From contig CP087969.1 of the NCBI GenBank assembly GCA_024703915.1, positions 5,704,001 to 5,768,000 on the forward strand: DNA of 64,000 nt, in the 5' to 3' direction. Position 1 is the first letter of the stretch; the number at the start of each line of letters is the position of its first letter. The DNA comes from Massilia sp. H-1 (GTDB lineage: Bacteria; Pseudomonadota; Gammaproteobacteria; Burkholderiales; Burkholderiaceae_D). Shown one piece after another: positions 50,530 to 59,917 of this stretch. Under the pieces are notes generated by a model. The model worked only from the letters and a program-made list of their open reading frames with translations, was not told the origin of the DNA and searched no databases. A program made the translations under genes and the position numbers.

Positions 50530-50614
50530 AAAGTCTGCCGGTGAAGAAAAAGATCCCATCGCTCTGAATGGCTATCGGCTTTCCCTATATCGACCTAGTG
50601 CGTGGAACGGAATG

Positions 50615-51425
50615 ATGGATACGACGAACAAAGAAATCGCATTGCGCGGCGCGCTGTGGATGACCGTGGGTGGCGAGAATCTCGGCGGGCCCGGCCGCAT
50701 CGCACTTCTGGAAAAGATCGCCGAATGCGGCTCCATCACCCAGGCCGCCAAGGCGATCAAGATGAGTTACAAGGCGGCCTGGGATGCGATCGACACCATG
50801 AATAACCTGGCCGGTGAGCCATTGGTGGAGCGTTTAACAGGTGGCAAGGGCGGGGGCGGGACGCGATTGACGCCCCGCGGCGAACAATTGGTCGGCAACT
50901 TCAAACTGATCGAGCAGGTGCATCACGATTTCGTCGCGCAGCTCAACCGCCAGGCCAGCGGTATCGTCGACGACCTGTCTTTGGTAAGGAGATTGAATAT
51001 GAAAACAAGTGCGCAACCAGTTCTTTGGGAAGGTGTCGCGTGTTAAGCAGGGCGCGGTCAATGACGAGATCGAGCTGGAAATCGGCAATGGGCAGAAGAT
51101 CGTGGCCATCGTAACGCGCGAAAGCGCGGAAACCCTTGGCCTGCAAGTGGGCGCGGAAGCGTTCGCGCTGGTCAAGTCGTCCTCGATCATCGTGATGACG
51201 GACGATGAAGGTGCCAGGTTCTCGGCACGCAACCGCCTGCACGGCACGGTTGCCCGCCTGGTGCCGGGCGCCGTCAATGCCGAGGTCGTGATCGATCTTC
51301 CCGGCGGCAGCACGGTCGCAGCGATGATCACCAATGAGAGTGCGCTTGCGCTTGGCTTGAAAGAAGTTGCCGCCAGCGCCATGTTCAAGGCGTCCAGCGT
51401 CATCGTCGCGGTCCCCGGGTTATAA
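50615..51425 (+). CDS. modE: molybdenum-dependent regulator ModE (one apparent frameshift)
   Basis: About 270 residues. N-terminal winged helix: GPGRIALLEKIAECGSITQAAKAIKMSYKAAWDAIDTMNNLAGEPLVERLTGGKGGGGTRLTPRGEQL. Two TOBE molybdate-binding domains follow, NQFFGKVSRVKQGAVNDEIELEIG and RLHGTVARLVPGAVNAEVVIDL, each ending ALVKSSSIIV or MFKASSVIVAV. The frame shift near 51010 is loss of GC from GCGCGC (KTSARNQFF restored). An upstream in-frame ATG at 50612 is also possible. Divergent from modABC across a ModE box, so autoregulation together with modABC repression is expected. Confidence 0.93.
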
Positions 51426-51457
51426 TTCTTCACCAGCTCATCGGGTATGCCCACTAC

Positions 51458-51799
51458 ATGCGATTCAAACGCTTCCTTGCCATCCTTCTGCTCTTGATCC
51501 TGCCGCTGCAATCGACGCTGGCGGCGATCGACGGCTGCTGCAATGGCACGACGGGCGGGCAAACGCTGGCGTACCAGGCAGACCTTGCCCAGTCGGGCGA
51601 GGAAGCAGGCAGCAAGCAGATCGCCGATGACGCCGATTGCTGCGCATTCTGCGATTCCTGCAATCACTCATCGGTCAGCTTCCGTGCGCCGCAAGGCGAT
51701 CTGCACGGGGAAAAGCTGACCAGCGCTCCCGTTGCGCATCCCGAGCTGCCGATCGACTCCTTCATTCCCGACGTTCCCTCCCGTCCCGACCGGGCGTAA
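51458..51799 (+). CDS. CzcI-like small secreted protein
   Basis: A 113-residue protein with intact frame. Signal peptide MRFKRFLAILLLLILPLQSTLAA, then a Cys- and acid-rich mature part: DGCCNGTTGG, ADDADCCAFCDSCNHSSVSF, and PELPIDSFIPDVPSRPDRA. The beginning (RFLAILLLLILPLQSxxAA) and the place just before czcC fit the CzcI family of small periplasmic proteins of heavy-metal efflux operons. The clustered CC, CxxC and His residues suggest metal binding. Located 32 bases after modE and 84 bases before czcC. Confidence 0.7.
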   Translation: MRFKRFLAILLLLILPLQSTLAAIDGCCNGTTGGQTLAYQADLAQSGEEAGSKQIADDADCCAFCDSCNHSSVSFRAPQGDLHGEKLTSAPVAHPELPIDSFIPDVPSRPDRA

Positions 51800-51883
51800 G
51801 CCGCGCATGTCCTTGCAGGCTGCTTAGCGGCCGTGGCGGCGCACGCCGTCCGTCATCCCTTTTCATCTGTTGGAGTTATCCGA

Positions 51884-53126
51884 ATGAAGGCATTTCTCAT
51901 GCCCATGCTGGCTGCCGCCTTGTTGGCGCTTACTGCCTGGGCACAGCCCACACTCACGCTGGCTAGGCGCAGTCGAACGGGCGCAGCAACACAATAACGC
52001 GCTGCGGGCGTTGAACGACGAGGTCGCGGCACTGGAAGCGCGCGCCGAACAAGCCGGGGCGCGCCCGAATCCGACGCTGGAATATCTCCGCGAGGGAAAC
52101 AAGGAGCAGGGCGGCGCCACCACCGTGCAAGTGGCCATTCCCCTGGAGCTCGGCGGCAAGCGCGACGCCAGGGACCGCGGCCGCCACGGCGGAGCTGCGC
52201 ATGGCGGCGGCGGACCTGGCCGCCGGGCGGCTGCGCGTGCAAGCCGAGGTGGTTGCCGCTTTTCACGAGGCTTACCTCGCAGCGAAGCGGCTCGATCTGG
52301 CCACCCAGACCAGTGCGCTGGCACGCCAATCGTCGCTCAGCGCGGCCGCGCGTGGTCGCTTAAAAGATTTCGCCGGTCGAAGAAACCCGGGCCAAGCTTG
52401 CCGAAGCGAACCTGCAAGTCGAAGCGATCCAGGCGCGGCGCGATCTGGCCGAGGCGCGGATCCGGCTCGCTTTGCTGTGGGGCGGCGATCCCGACGGTTT
52501 GTCGCTGGCAACGCCCGAACTCGCGCTGCCGCCTGCTGCCGATCCGGCGGCCGTCACGGCCATGCTGGCGGGCGCACCGGCCATGCAGCGCGCCGCTGCC
52601 GATCTCGACTGGCGCAGCGCCGCTGCCCGCCTCGAACGGAGCAAGCGCTATCCGGATGTGTCGCTGATCGTGGGCCAGAAGCGCGAGGGCAGCGGCCGCG
52701 AACGCCAGACCCTGGTCGGCTTGTCGGTGCCGTTGCCCCTGTTTGACCGCAACCAGGGGGCGATACGGGAAGCGGACCACCGGATCGACAAGGCGCGCCC
52801 GAGCTGGCCTTGCATCAGCAGCGCCTGCGCGCGGAAGCCAGCCAGGCTGCGATCCGCTTGAATGCGGCTCTGGATCAGGAACGCGTGATCCGCGAAGACG
52901 TGCTGCCGGGCGGCCAATCGGCGTTCCTGGCGGCCCGCACCGGCTTTGACGCCTAAGCAAATTCAATTTTCTGGAAGTGCTGGACGCCCAGCGCACGTAT
53001 TTTCATGCGCAAGCCCAGCATCTGCGGGCAATTTCCGAGGCCCACCGCGCCGCCGCGGACCTGGCCACGCTGATCGGCCCCCGTCAGACCCTCATTCCCA
53101 ATTCGCAGCAAGAGGAAGCAAAATGA
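51884..53126 (+). CDS. czcC: CzcC-like outer-membrane efflux protein (apparent frameshifts)
   Basis: A TolC-fold protein of about 415 residues. Signal peptide MKAFLMPMLAAALLALTAWAQP, then LTLAGAVERAQQHNNALRAL, AEQAGARPNPTLEYLREG, VQVAIPLELGGKRDAR, and in the second half YPDVSLIVGQKREGSGRERQTLVGLSVPLPLFDRNQGAI and FNFLEVLDAQRTYFHAQAQ, the repeated outer-membrane efflux protein signatures of CzcC. Breaks: 51962 (GCTAGGC), 52170, 52360, 52800 and 52955 (GCCTAAGC). It forms the outer-membrane exit of the RND pump and overlaps czcB by ATGA. Confidence 0.9.
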
Positions 53127-54296
53127 ACAGGCATCAAACAATAGCCATCACGGCCATGGTGACGGCCACCCTCGTATTCGGTGGCGGCGTCCTGCTGCGG
53201 GACAGGCTGGTCCCATGCTGAAGGCCGAAGAACATCATGAGGAACACCGGGAAAGCGCCGGGAACCAGGCGGTGTCCTTCAGCGACGCCCAGATCGCGTC
53301 GGCCGATATTGCGCTGCGGCTTGCTTAAGCCCGGTCAGGCTGGACACCTTCATCCGCATGCCGGGCGAGGTGAAGTTCAACGAAGACCGGACCGCGCACG
53401 TCACGCCCCGGGTCGAAGGCATCGTCGAACAGGTGGTCGTCAGCCTCGGCCAGCAGGTGGCCAAGGGCGACTTGCTCGCGGTCGTGGCCAGTGCCGAGAT
53501 TTCGGAGCAGCGCAGTACGCTTGCTGCGGCAATCAAGCAGGCCGCGCTGGCCAGGACGATCCACCTTGCCGAGAAAAAGCTGTGGGAAGACAAGATTTCT
53601 GCGCGCCAGGATTACCTGAAGGCCGAGCAGGAAGCGCAGGAAGCCGATATCGCGGTGCAGAATGCGCGCCAGAAATTGATCGCGCTAGGCGCCAAGCAAT
53701 TCGGTGCATGGTCCGTTCAACCGGCTCGAGCTGCGGGCGCCGTTTGCCGGGCTGATAGTCGACAAGCATATCGCCGTGGGCGAGGCCGTGGGGGCCGAAA
53801 CGCGGTGTTCACGCTCTCCGACCTGCGCACGGTGTGGGCGGAGGTGGTGGTTCCGGCCAAGGATCTGGCCATCGTCCGGGTGGGCACGGAGGCCTTGCTG
53901 CATTCGGCGGCCAGCGACGACAAGGTCAAAGGCAAGGTCAGCTTCGTGAGCCCGATGATCGGCGAACAGACGCGTTCGGCTAGGGCGCGCGTGGTGATCG
54001 ACAACCCGAAACAAGCCTGGCGTCCCGGCCTGTTTGTCGATGTGGACGTGGTGACCGGCTCGGCGGAAGTGCCGGTGGCCGTCGAAAAGGAGGCGATCCA
54101 GAACGTCGACGGCAAACAAGTCATCTATCAGCGGGTGAAGGACGGATTCATGGCCCGGCCGGTGACGACCGGCCGCTCGGACGGGCGCATGGTTGAAATC
54201 GTCGCGGGTCTGGCAGCGGGAAGCAAGTACGCCGCGGCGCACAGTTTCACGATCAAGGCCGAGCAGGGCAAGGGCAGCGCGGGGCATGACGACTGA
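53123..54296 (+). CDS. czcB: CzcB-like membrane-fusion protein (apparent frameshifts)
   Basis: A periplasmic adaptor of about 390 residues with an N-terminal anchor (AITAMVTATLVFGGGVLL) and a short His-rich patch (EEHHEEHRE). Then FIRMPGEVKFNEDRTAHVTPRVEGIVEQVVVSLGQQVAKGDLLAVV (lipoyl-like half), an alpha-hairpin, the second lipoyl half LRAPFAGLIVDKHIAVGEAV, FTLSDLRTVWAEVVVPAKDL and GEQTRSARARVVIDNPKQAWRPGLFVDV, all RND adaptor signatures. Breaks at about 53217, 53324 (GCTTAAGC), 53708 and 53800. It bridges CzcA and CzcC. Confidence 0.9.
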
Positions 54297-57200
54297 TGGA
54301 GACGACCGGCATGTTCAATCGCATCCTGCAGGCCAGCATCAGCCACCGCTGGATGGTCATGTTCGCCGTGGCCGCCATGGCGGTGCTTGGCATTACCAGC
54401 TACCAGAAGCTGCCGATCGACGCCGTGCCGGACATTACCAATGTCCAGGTGCAAATCAACACGGCAGCGCCCGGCTATTCGCCACTGGAAACCGAGCAGC
54501 GCATCACCTTTCCCATCGAATCGCTGATGGCCGGTTTGCCCAGTCTTGAGCAGACTCGGTCGCTGTCGCGTTACGGCCTGTCGCAGATCACGGTGGTGTT
54601 CAAGGATGGCACGGACATCCACTTTGCGCGCCAGCTGATCGGCCAGCGCATCCAGGACGCGCGCAGAAGTTGCCGCCTGGCGTGACGCCAACCATGAGCC
54701 CGATCGCCACCGGGTTGTCGGAAATCTACCTGTGGACGGTCGATGCGGCGCCGGGCGCCAAAAAGGCGGATGGCACGGCGTACACGCCGACGGACTTGCG
54801 CGAGATCCAGGACTGGATCATCAAGCCCCAGTTGCGCAATGTGCCGGGTGTTACCGAAATCAATTCGATCGGCGGCTACGACAAGGAATATCTGGTCGCG
54901 CCCAGCCCGGCCAGGCTGGCCTCATGTACGGCCTCACGCTGGCCGATGTGGTGACCGCGCTCGAGCGCAACAACGCCAACGTGGGTGCTTAAGCTACATC
55001 GAGAAGGAGGGCGAACAGTATCTGCTGCGCGCGCCGGGCCAGGTGACGTCCATTGACGATATCGGCAATATCGTCGTCTCGACCGTCGCTTCGCACGTCG
55101 ATCCGGATCAAGGACCTGGCCGAGGTCGGGATCGGCGCGGAATTGCACACCGGTGCGGCCACGAAGAATGGGCGCGAAGTCGTGCTCGGGACGGTGTTCA
55201 TGCTGATCGGCGAAAACAGCAGGGCCGTCTCGCAGGCGGTCGACCGCAAGATGGTCGAGATCAACCGCAGCCTGCTTAGCAGTGGCGTGGCGGCGACCAC
55301 CGTGTACGACCGGACCATCCTGGTCGAAAAAGCGATCGCCACCGTCAAGCGCAACCTGCTCGAGGGCGCGGTGCTGGTGATCGGCGTCTTGTTCCTGTTC
55401 CTGGGGAATTTGCGTGCCGCCCTCATCACGGCCATGGTCATTCCGCTGGCCATGCTGTTCACGTTTTCGGGAATGGTGGCCAACCACGTCAGCGCCAACC
55501 TTTTGAGCCTGGGTGCGCTGGATTTTGGCATCATCATCGACGGCGCGGTCGTGATCGTCGAGAACTGCGTGCGGCGCCTGGCCCACGCCCAGCAGCGGCT
55601 CGGCCGCACGCTCACGCTCGCCGAGCGCCTGGAGGAAGTGTTCGCGGCCAGCATGGAGGCAAGGCGCCCGCTGATTTACGGGCAGTTGATCATCATGATC
55701 GTGTACTTGCCGATCTTTGTTCTGACCGGAATTGAAGGCAAGATGTTCCATCCGATGGCGTTCACGGTCGTGGCCGCGTTGTTGGGCGCCATGATTCTGT
55801 CGGTCACCTTTATTCCCGCTGCGGTGGCCCTGTTCATCGGCCAATCGGTGAAGGAGGGCGAGGGAAGACTGATGCAGGGCGCCCGCAGGCGCTATGAACA
55901 GTGCCTCGCCTATGTGATCGGGAACCGGCCGGTGGTGTTCACGGGCGCCAGCCTCGTGCTTTGCTTGTCGGTCTTGCTGGCGACCAGGCTGGGCAGTGAA
56001 TTCGTGCCGAATCTGAACGAGGGCGATCTGGCCGTGCTGACCATCCGCATTCCCGGCACCGGGCTGACGCAGTCGGTGCAGATGCAGCAGCAAATTGAGA
56101 AAACGCTGGTGGCGAAGTTCCCCGAGATCGCCACCGTGTTCTGCCCGCACCGGCACCGCCGAGATCGCGTCCGACCCGATGCCACCCAGCATTTCCGACG
56201 GCTACATCATGCTGAAACCGGAACGCGACTGGCCGAAACCAAGGAAAACGCGCGAACAGTTGCTGGCGGCGATACGCGCAACGGTCGAGCAATTGCCGGG
56301 AAACAGCTATGAATTCAGCCAGCCCATCCAACTGCGGGTCAATGAATTGATTTCCGGCGTACGCAGCGATGTGGCCGTCAAGCTGTTCGGCGACGACCTC
56401 GATGTCCTCAATGCCAAGGCGGCGGAGATCGGCGAGATTCTGGAGAAAATTCCCGGCGCGAGCGAGGTCAAGGTCGAGCAGACCACCGGCTTGCCGATGC
56501 TGCAGATGCAGATCGACCGGGAGCGTGCCGCCCGGCTCGGTCTCAATATCGCGGAAGTCCAGGACATGATCGCCACGGCGACCGCCGGGCGCGAAGCGGG
56601 TGCCATGTTCGAGGGCGACCGTCGGTTCTGACATCGTCGTGCGCCTGCCCGAAATCCTGCGTGCCGACATCGAAGCCCTCAAGCGCTTGCCGGTTCCCTT
56701 GCCGAAACAACAGGCTAGTGACCGGGTCAACTTCGTCACGCTGGGCGAGATCGCCAGCTTCGTCGTTGCACCTGGTCCGAACCAGCTGAGCCGGGAGCAG
56801 GGAAAGCGGCGCGTGGTCGTGACGGCCAACGTGCGCGAGCGACATCGGCTCCTTTGTCGCCGACGCCCAGAAGGCGATCATCAAGGATGTTAAGCTGCCT
56901 TCCGGCTACTGGAGCGCCTGGGGCGGCCAGTTCGAGAACCTGCAGAACGCTGCCGCCCGTCTGCGCCTGGTGGTGCTTAAGCTTCCCTGGCGCTGGTGTT
57001 TGCGCTGCTGTTCCTGATGTTCAATAACGCACGGGATGGCTTGCTGGTGTTCAGCGGCATTCCGTTTGCGCTGACCGGCGGCATCTTTGCCCTGTGGGCG
57101 AGAGGCATTCCGATGTCGATCTCCGCGGCGGTCGGGTTCATTGCATTGTCCGGCGTGGCCGTGCTCAATGGCCTGGTGATGATTTCCTTCATCCGGACCT

Positions 57201-57460
57201 TGCGCGAACGGGGCATGCCGCTCGATGCCGCGGTCAGAGAAGGCGCGCTAACACGGCTGCGCCCGGTGCTGATGACGGCGCTCGTGGCATCACTGGGCTT
57301 TGTTCCGATGGCCATTGCCACGGGAACGGGGGCTGAAGTGCAGCGCCCGCTGGCGACCGTGGTGATCGGCGGCGTGTTGTCATCGACGGCACTGACGCTG
57401 TTGCTGTTGCCGCTGATGTATCTGCTGGTGCACCGGCGGGAGGGCAGGGGCGCGGCATGA
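54296..57460 (+). CDS. czcA: CzcA-like heavy-metal RND efflux pump (apparent frameshifts)
   Basis: A proton-driven inner-membrane exporter of about 1050 residues. Starts MFNRILQASISHRWMVMF (54311) or 15 bases upstream with TGATG overlap on czcB. Landmarks are YQKLPIDAVPDITNVQVQIN, YGLSQITVVFKDGTDI, and in TM4 the motif DFGIIIDGAVVIVEN, the HME1 form associated with Zn/Co/Cd export, then MEARRPLIYGQLIIMIVYLPIF, GSEFVPNLNEGDLAV, MPPSISDGYIMLKP and GGVLSSTALTLLLLPLMY. Breaks at 54665, 54910, 54989, 55110, 56145, 56622, 56840 and 56978. At 56978 GCTTAAGC replaces GCCGGC across Val-Pro-Ala codons. Confidence 0.92.
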
Positions 57461-57590
57461 AGAGGGTGGCCGTGGGGCTGCAGGCGCGATTGTTATGATT
57501 CGCGCAACGAAATGTTGCGTTGTCCCACACCGGCCGCCTTTTTCAGTTTTGCCTAAGTTGCGCTACGGTTTGGTGTTCTATACTGGGTCC

Positions 57591-57859
57591 ATGCGATTTC
57601 TTCTTACACTGCTATTTGCGCTGGCCATGAGTGTCAACGCCTTCGCTGCGGCGACGGCGCAGACCCAAGTGTGCTGCGCAGAGCGACGAGTGCACGCTCG
57701 TCCAGTGTCTGGACATGGGTTGTGCGCGGCATGGCAAGTCCGCTGGCGACGAACCACCTGGCAGCCTTTGTGCCTCAAGAAGGCATGCGTGCGCTGCCCG
57801 TGGAAAACGACGCCGAACTGCCAAACCGATATCAGGAAGTGTGGACGCCGCCAGACTGA
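57591..57859 (+). CDS. small secreted cysteine-containing protein after czcA (probable frameshift)
   Basis: About 88 residues. Signal peptide MRFLLTLLFALAMSVNAFAAATA, then QTQVCCAESDECTLVQCLDMGCA, a cluster of six cysteines, and an acidic tail ending ALPVENDAELPNRYQEVWTPPD. The frame shifts near 57680 between CCAE and ECTLVQC, and again near 57730. No family is recognised. Position between czcA and another Cys-rich peptide suggests a periplasmic metal-binding role, by inference. Confidence 0.6.
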
Positions 57860-57907
57860 GCGGCGCCGATACCGCCCACTCTTTCTAATTCATTATCGGA
57901 GACTCAC

Positions 57908-58039
57908 ATGAAATCGACATTCCTCAAAATTGGCGCTGCCGTCGCCCTGATGGCCACTTCCGCAGTTGCCTTTGCCGCAAGCAGCGATTGCTGCGTCAGC
58001 CTCGACTGCTGCATCCAGATGCTTTCCTGCTGTTTCTAA
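57908..58039 (+). CDS. 43-residue secreted peptide with three Cys-Cys pairs
   Basis: An intact small gene with TAA at 58037-58039 and a terminator 18 bases on. Signal peptide MKSTFLKIGAAVALMATSAVAF with an AxA-type cleavage site, leaving a mature peptide of about 20 residues ending SDCCVSLDCCIQMLSCCF, with six Cys in three pairs spaced four and five residues apart. Mature size and Cys density resemble a metallothionein-like chelator, but no known family is recognised. It follows a Zn/Co/Cd-type efflux operon and another Cys-rich secreted protein, 48 bases downstream of the latter. Confidence 0.72.
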   Translation: MKSTFLKIGAAVALMATSAVAFAASSDCCVSLDCCIQMLSCCF

Positions 58040-58056
58040 TAGCTAGTTAAGCCGAG

Positions 58057-58083
58057 GGGCGGCCGCTTGGCCGCCCTTTTTTT
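58057..58083 (+). terminator. Rho-independent terminator ending the czc region
   Basis: Perfect 8-base stem gggcggcc/ggccgccc with loop gctt, followed by seven Ts. It lies 18 bases after the Cys-pair peptide gene. Confidence 0.92.
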
Positions 58084-58186
58084 GACTTCACGTCCTTGGC
58101 GCGCTGCGGTGACCGCGCATCGTTGACTTTCGCCAGACGCGTCCGGCACCAACCCACCTATGCTGGGTCGGAAGCGGGAGACCAAC

Positions 58187-59412
58187 ATGGGCACGACACA
58201 ACGCCTAAGCACGGCAAGCTATTCATCTTCTTTCTGTTCGGATTCCTGGGCGGCTGCGGCGGCAGTGATCCGGCTGCGGTCGGGCCGGTCATCATGGCCA
58301 CCACCGAGCTGGAAAGCCTTTCTGCTGCGCCACCCACTCTGTACGACGTGGTCCAGATGACGGACCGGCCGGACGCCGCGCGGGCAACCTTTGACCTGAA
58401 CGGGAAGGGCCAGCTGGCCTTTGGCGAACTGGATGAAACGGGCCAGCTGCGCGGCAGATTCTATGACGGCGGCAACTTTCACGCGGTGGGAATGCTGGCC
58501 GTCCAGGAAAGCGCGCCGAAAATTGCTCTCAACGACATGGGCCAGGTGGCGGGCCAGGCGGTATTCGGCGAGAACGTGTTCCACGCATTCCGGTGGAGCC
58601 GCGCATCCGGCATCGCCGATCTGGGCCTGCTGGCTGGCACGGACGAGTCGCTCGCGACGGATATCAACAACAAAGGGGAGGTGGTCGGCGTCGCGCGGCG
58701 GCTGGACCAGTCGGTTCCGGCACGTGCCGTCCTGTGGCGTCCCGGCGCCAGGCCCATCGATCTGCGGGTCCGGGGCACGGTATTTCCCACCCTGAAGAAC
58801 AACGACGCAGGCCAGGTGGCCGGTACGACGACAGGTGAAAACGGGTTCGAACAAGCGTTCTCGTGGACGAAGTCGGGCGGCCCCTTACTGTTGTGTGGCA
58901 AAGGCATACGCTTTTCGGACGCCCGCGACATCAACGCCAAGGGCCAGATTGCTTGGCCTGCTGGGGCGGCGCGAATTCACAGGCTATTTATGGTCGCCGG
59001 GCTGCAGTCTGTCCGAGTTTGTCGGCGATGGGCCGGTGCCGTTCGCACTCAACGACCATGGCACGATCGTCGGCGTGAAGCAGGCACTCAACCGCGTTTG
59101 TGTGGACCCGCGCGCGGCGCGGTCAACCTGGGCACGTTCGCGGGCGGCTCCTATTCGATTGCCTGGGATGTCAACCTGCGGGAACAAGTTGTCGGCGAGG
59201 CGGGTACGCTGGAAAGCGCGCCTTCCTGTGGACCCGGCGCGGCGGTTTGGTCGACCTCAATACGCGGCTTCACAACCGGCCTGCTTAGCCTGCAGCTGGT
59301 CAGCGCCCGCCAGATCAATGACAGCGGCACGATCGTCGCTTTCACAAGCAACAACATACTGGTTCTGCTGGTGCCAGTGCCGGTTGCCGCTTCGGCGCTA
59401 TACTTGCAATAG
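58187..59412 (+). CDS. HAF-repeat lipoprotein (apparent frameshifts)
   Basis: About 405 residues. Start ATG 58187 (MGTTQRR) leads to the lipoprotein signal KLFIFFLFGFLGGCGGSD, after correction at 58206 (GCCTAAGC). The rest consists of repeated units of the extracellular HAF-repeat type: FHAFRWSRASGIADLGLLAGTDESLATDINNKGEVVG, VLWRPGARPIDLR, NNDAGQVAGTTTGENGFEQAFSW, ARDINAKGQI, NDHGTIVG, LGTFAGGSYSIAWDVNLREQVVGEA, QINDSGTIVAF. These probably fold as a beta-propeller on the cell surface. Function unknown. Breaks also at 58953 (GCTTGGCC), 59095 and 59215. Confidence 0.78.
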
Positions 59413-59414
59413 AA

Positions 59415-59435
59415 ACCCTGCAGTAACTCCAAGGT
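59415..59435. promoter_or_regulatory. MerR/CadR-type operator upstream of cadR
   Basis: accctgcagtaactccaaggt is an imperfect ACC...GGT dyad of the length and shape bound by CadR/PbrR-type MerR regulators between stretched -35 and -10 boxes. It lies 39 bases before the cadR-like start. The flanking promoter hexamers are weak, so this is a pattern match only. Confidence 0.45.
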
Positions 59436-59474
59436 GGGGGATCGTAAATATTGTCAAAGTTGAAGCGAATCGCC

Positions 59475-59917
59475 ATGAATGCACTGCTTAAAATCGGCCA
59501 GCTGGCAAGCGACCCGGCTCGTCGTCGGAAACAATCCGCTTTTACGAGCAAGAGGGCCTGCTGCCACAACCGCTGCGCTCGGAAGGCAATTACCGGCTTT
59601 ATGGGAATGAGCACGTCAAGCGCCTGCAATTCATTCGCCACTGCCGCTCGCTCGACATGACGCTCGATGAAATTCGACGCCTGCTGGCGATCCGGGACGC
59701 GCCCGATGCCGATTGCGACGGCGTGAAGACCGTGCTGGACAAGCACATCGCGCACGTAACAACCCGCATCGTGGAACTGACGGGGCTACAGGCCCAGTTG
59801 GCCGAGTTGCGAAAGCAGTGTGGCGATCCGCGTCCGACGCGGCAATGCGGCATCCTTCTCGAACTCGACAAAAACGACGAGCACGCCATCGGCTGTCACT
59901 CGGCGGGAAGCGCCTGA
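59475..59917 (+). CDS. cadR: Cd(II)/Pb(II)-responsive MerR-family regulator CadR/PbrR (one apparent frameshift)
   Basis: About 147 residues. MNALLKIGQLAS opens the winged helix, then SSETIRFYEQEGLLPQPLRSEGNYRLYGNEHVKRLQFIRHCRSLDMTLDEIRRLLAIRDAPDADCDGV, a dimerisation helix (VLDKHIAHVTTRIVELTGLQAQLAELRKQC) and the C-terminal CGILLEL. The three Cys positions (RDAPDADC, KQC, RQC) match the metal-binding set of CadR/PbrR. The frame shifts near 59525. It converges on the cytochrome c-FTR1 gene with a 22-base overlap of tails, a pairing that recalls pbrR and pbrT of lead-resistance loci. Confidence 0.88.

Noticed and set aside
54876..56192. Open frame of about 438 codons on the reverse strand
   Set aside because: Antisense of czcA; no domain features.
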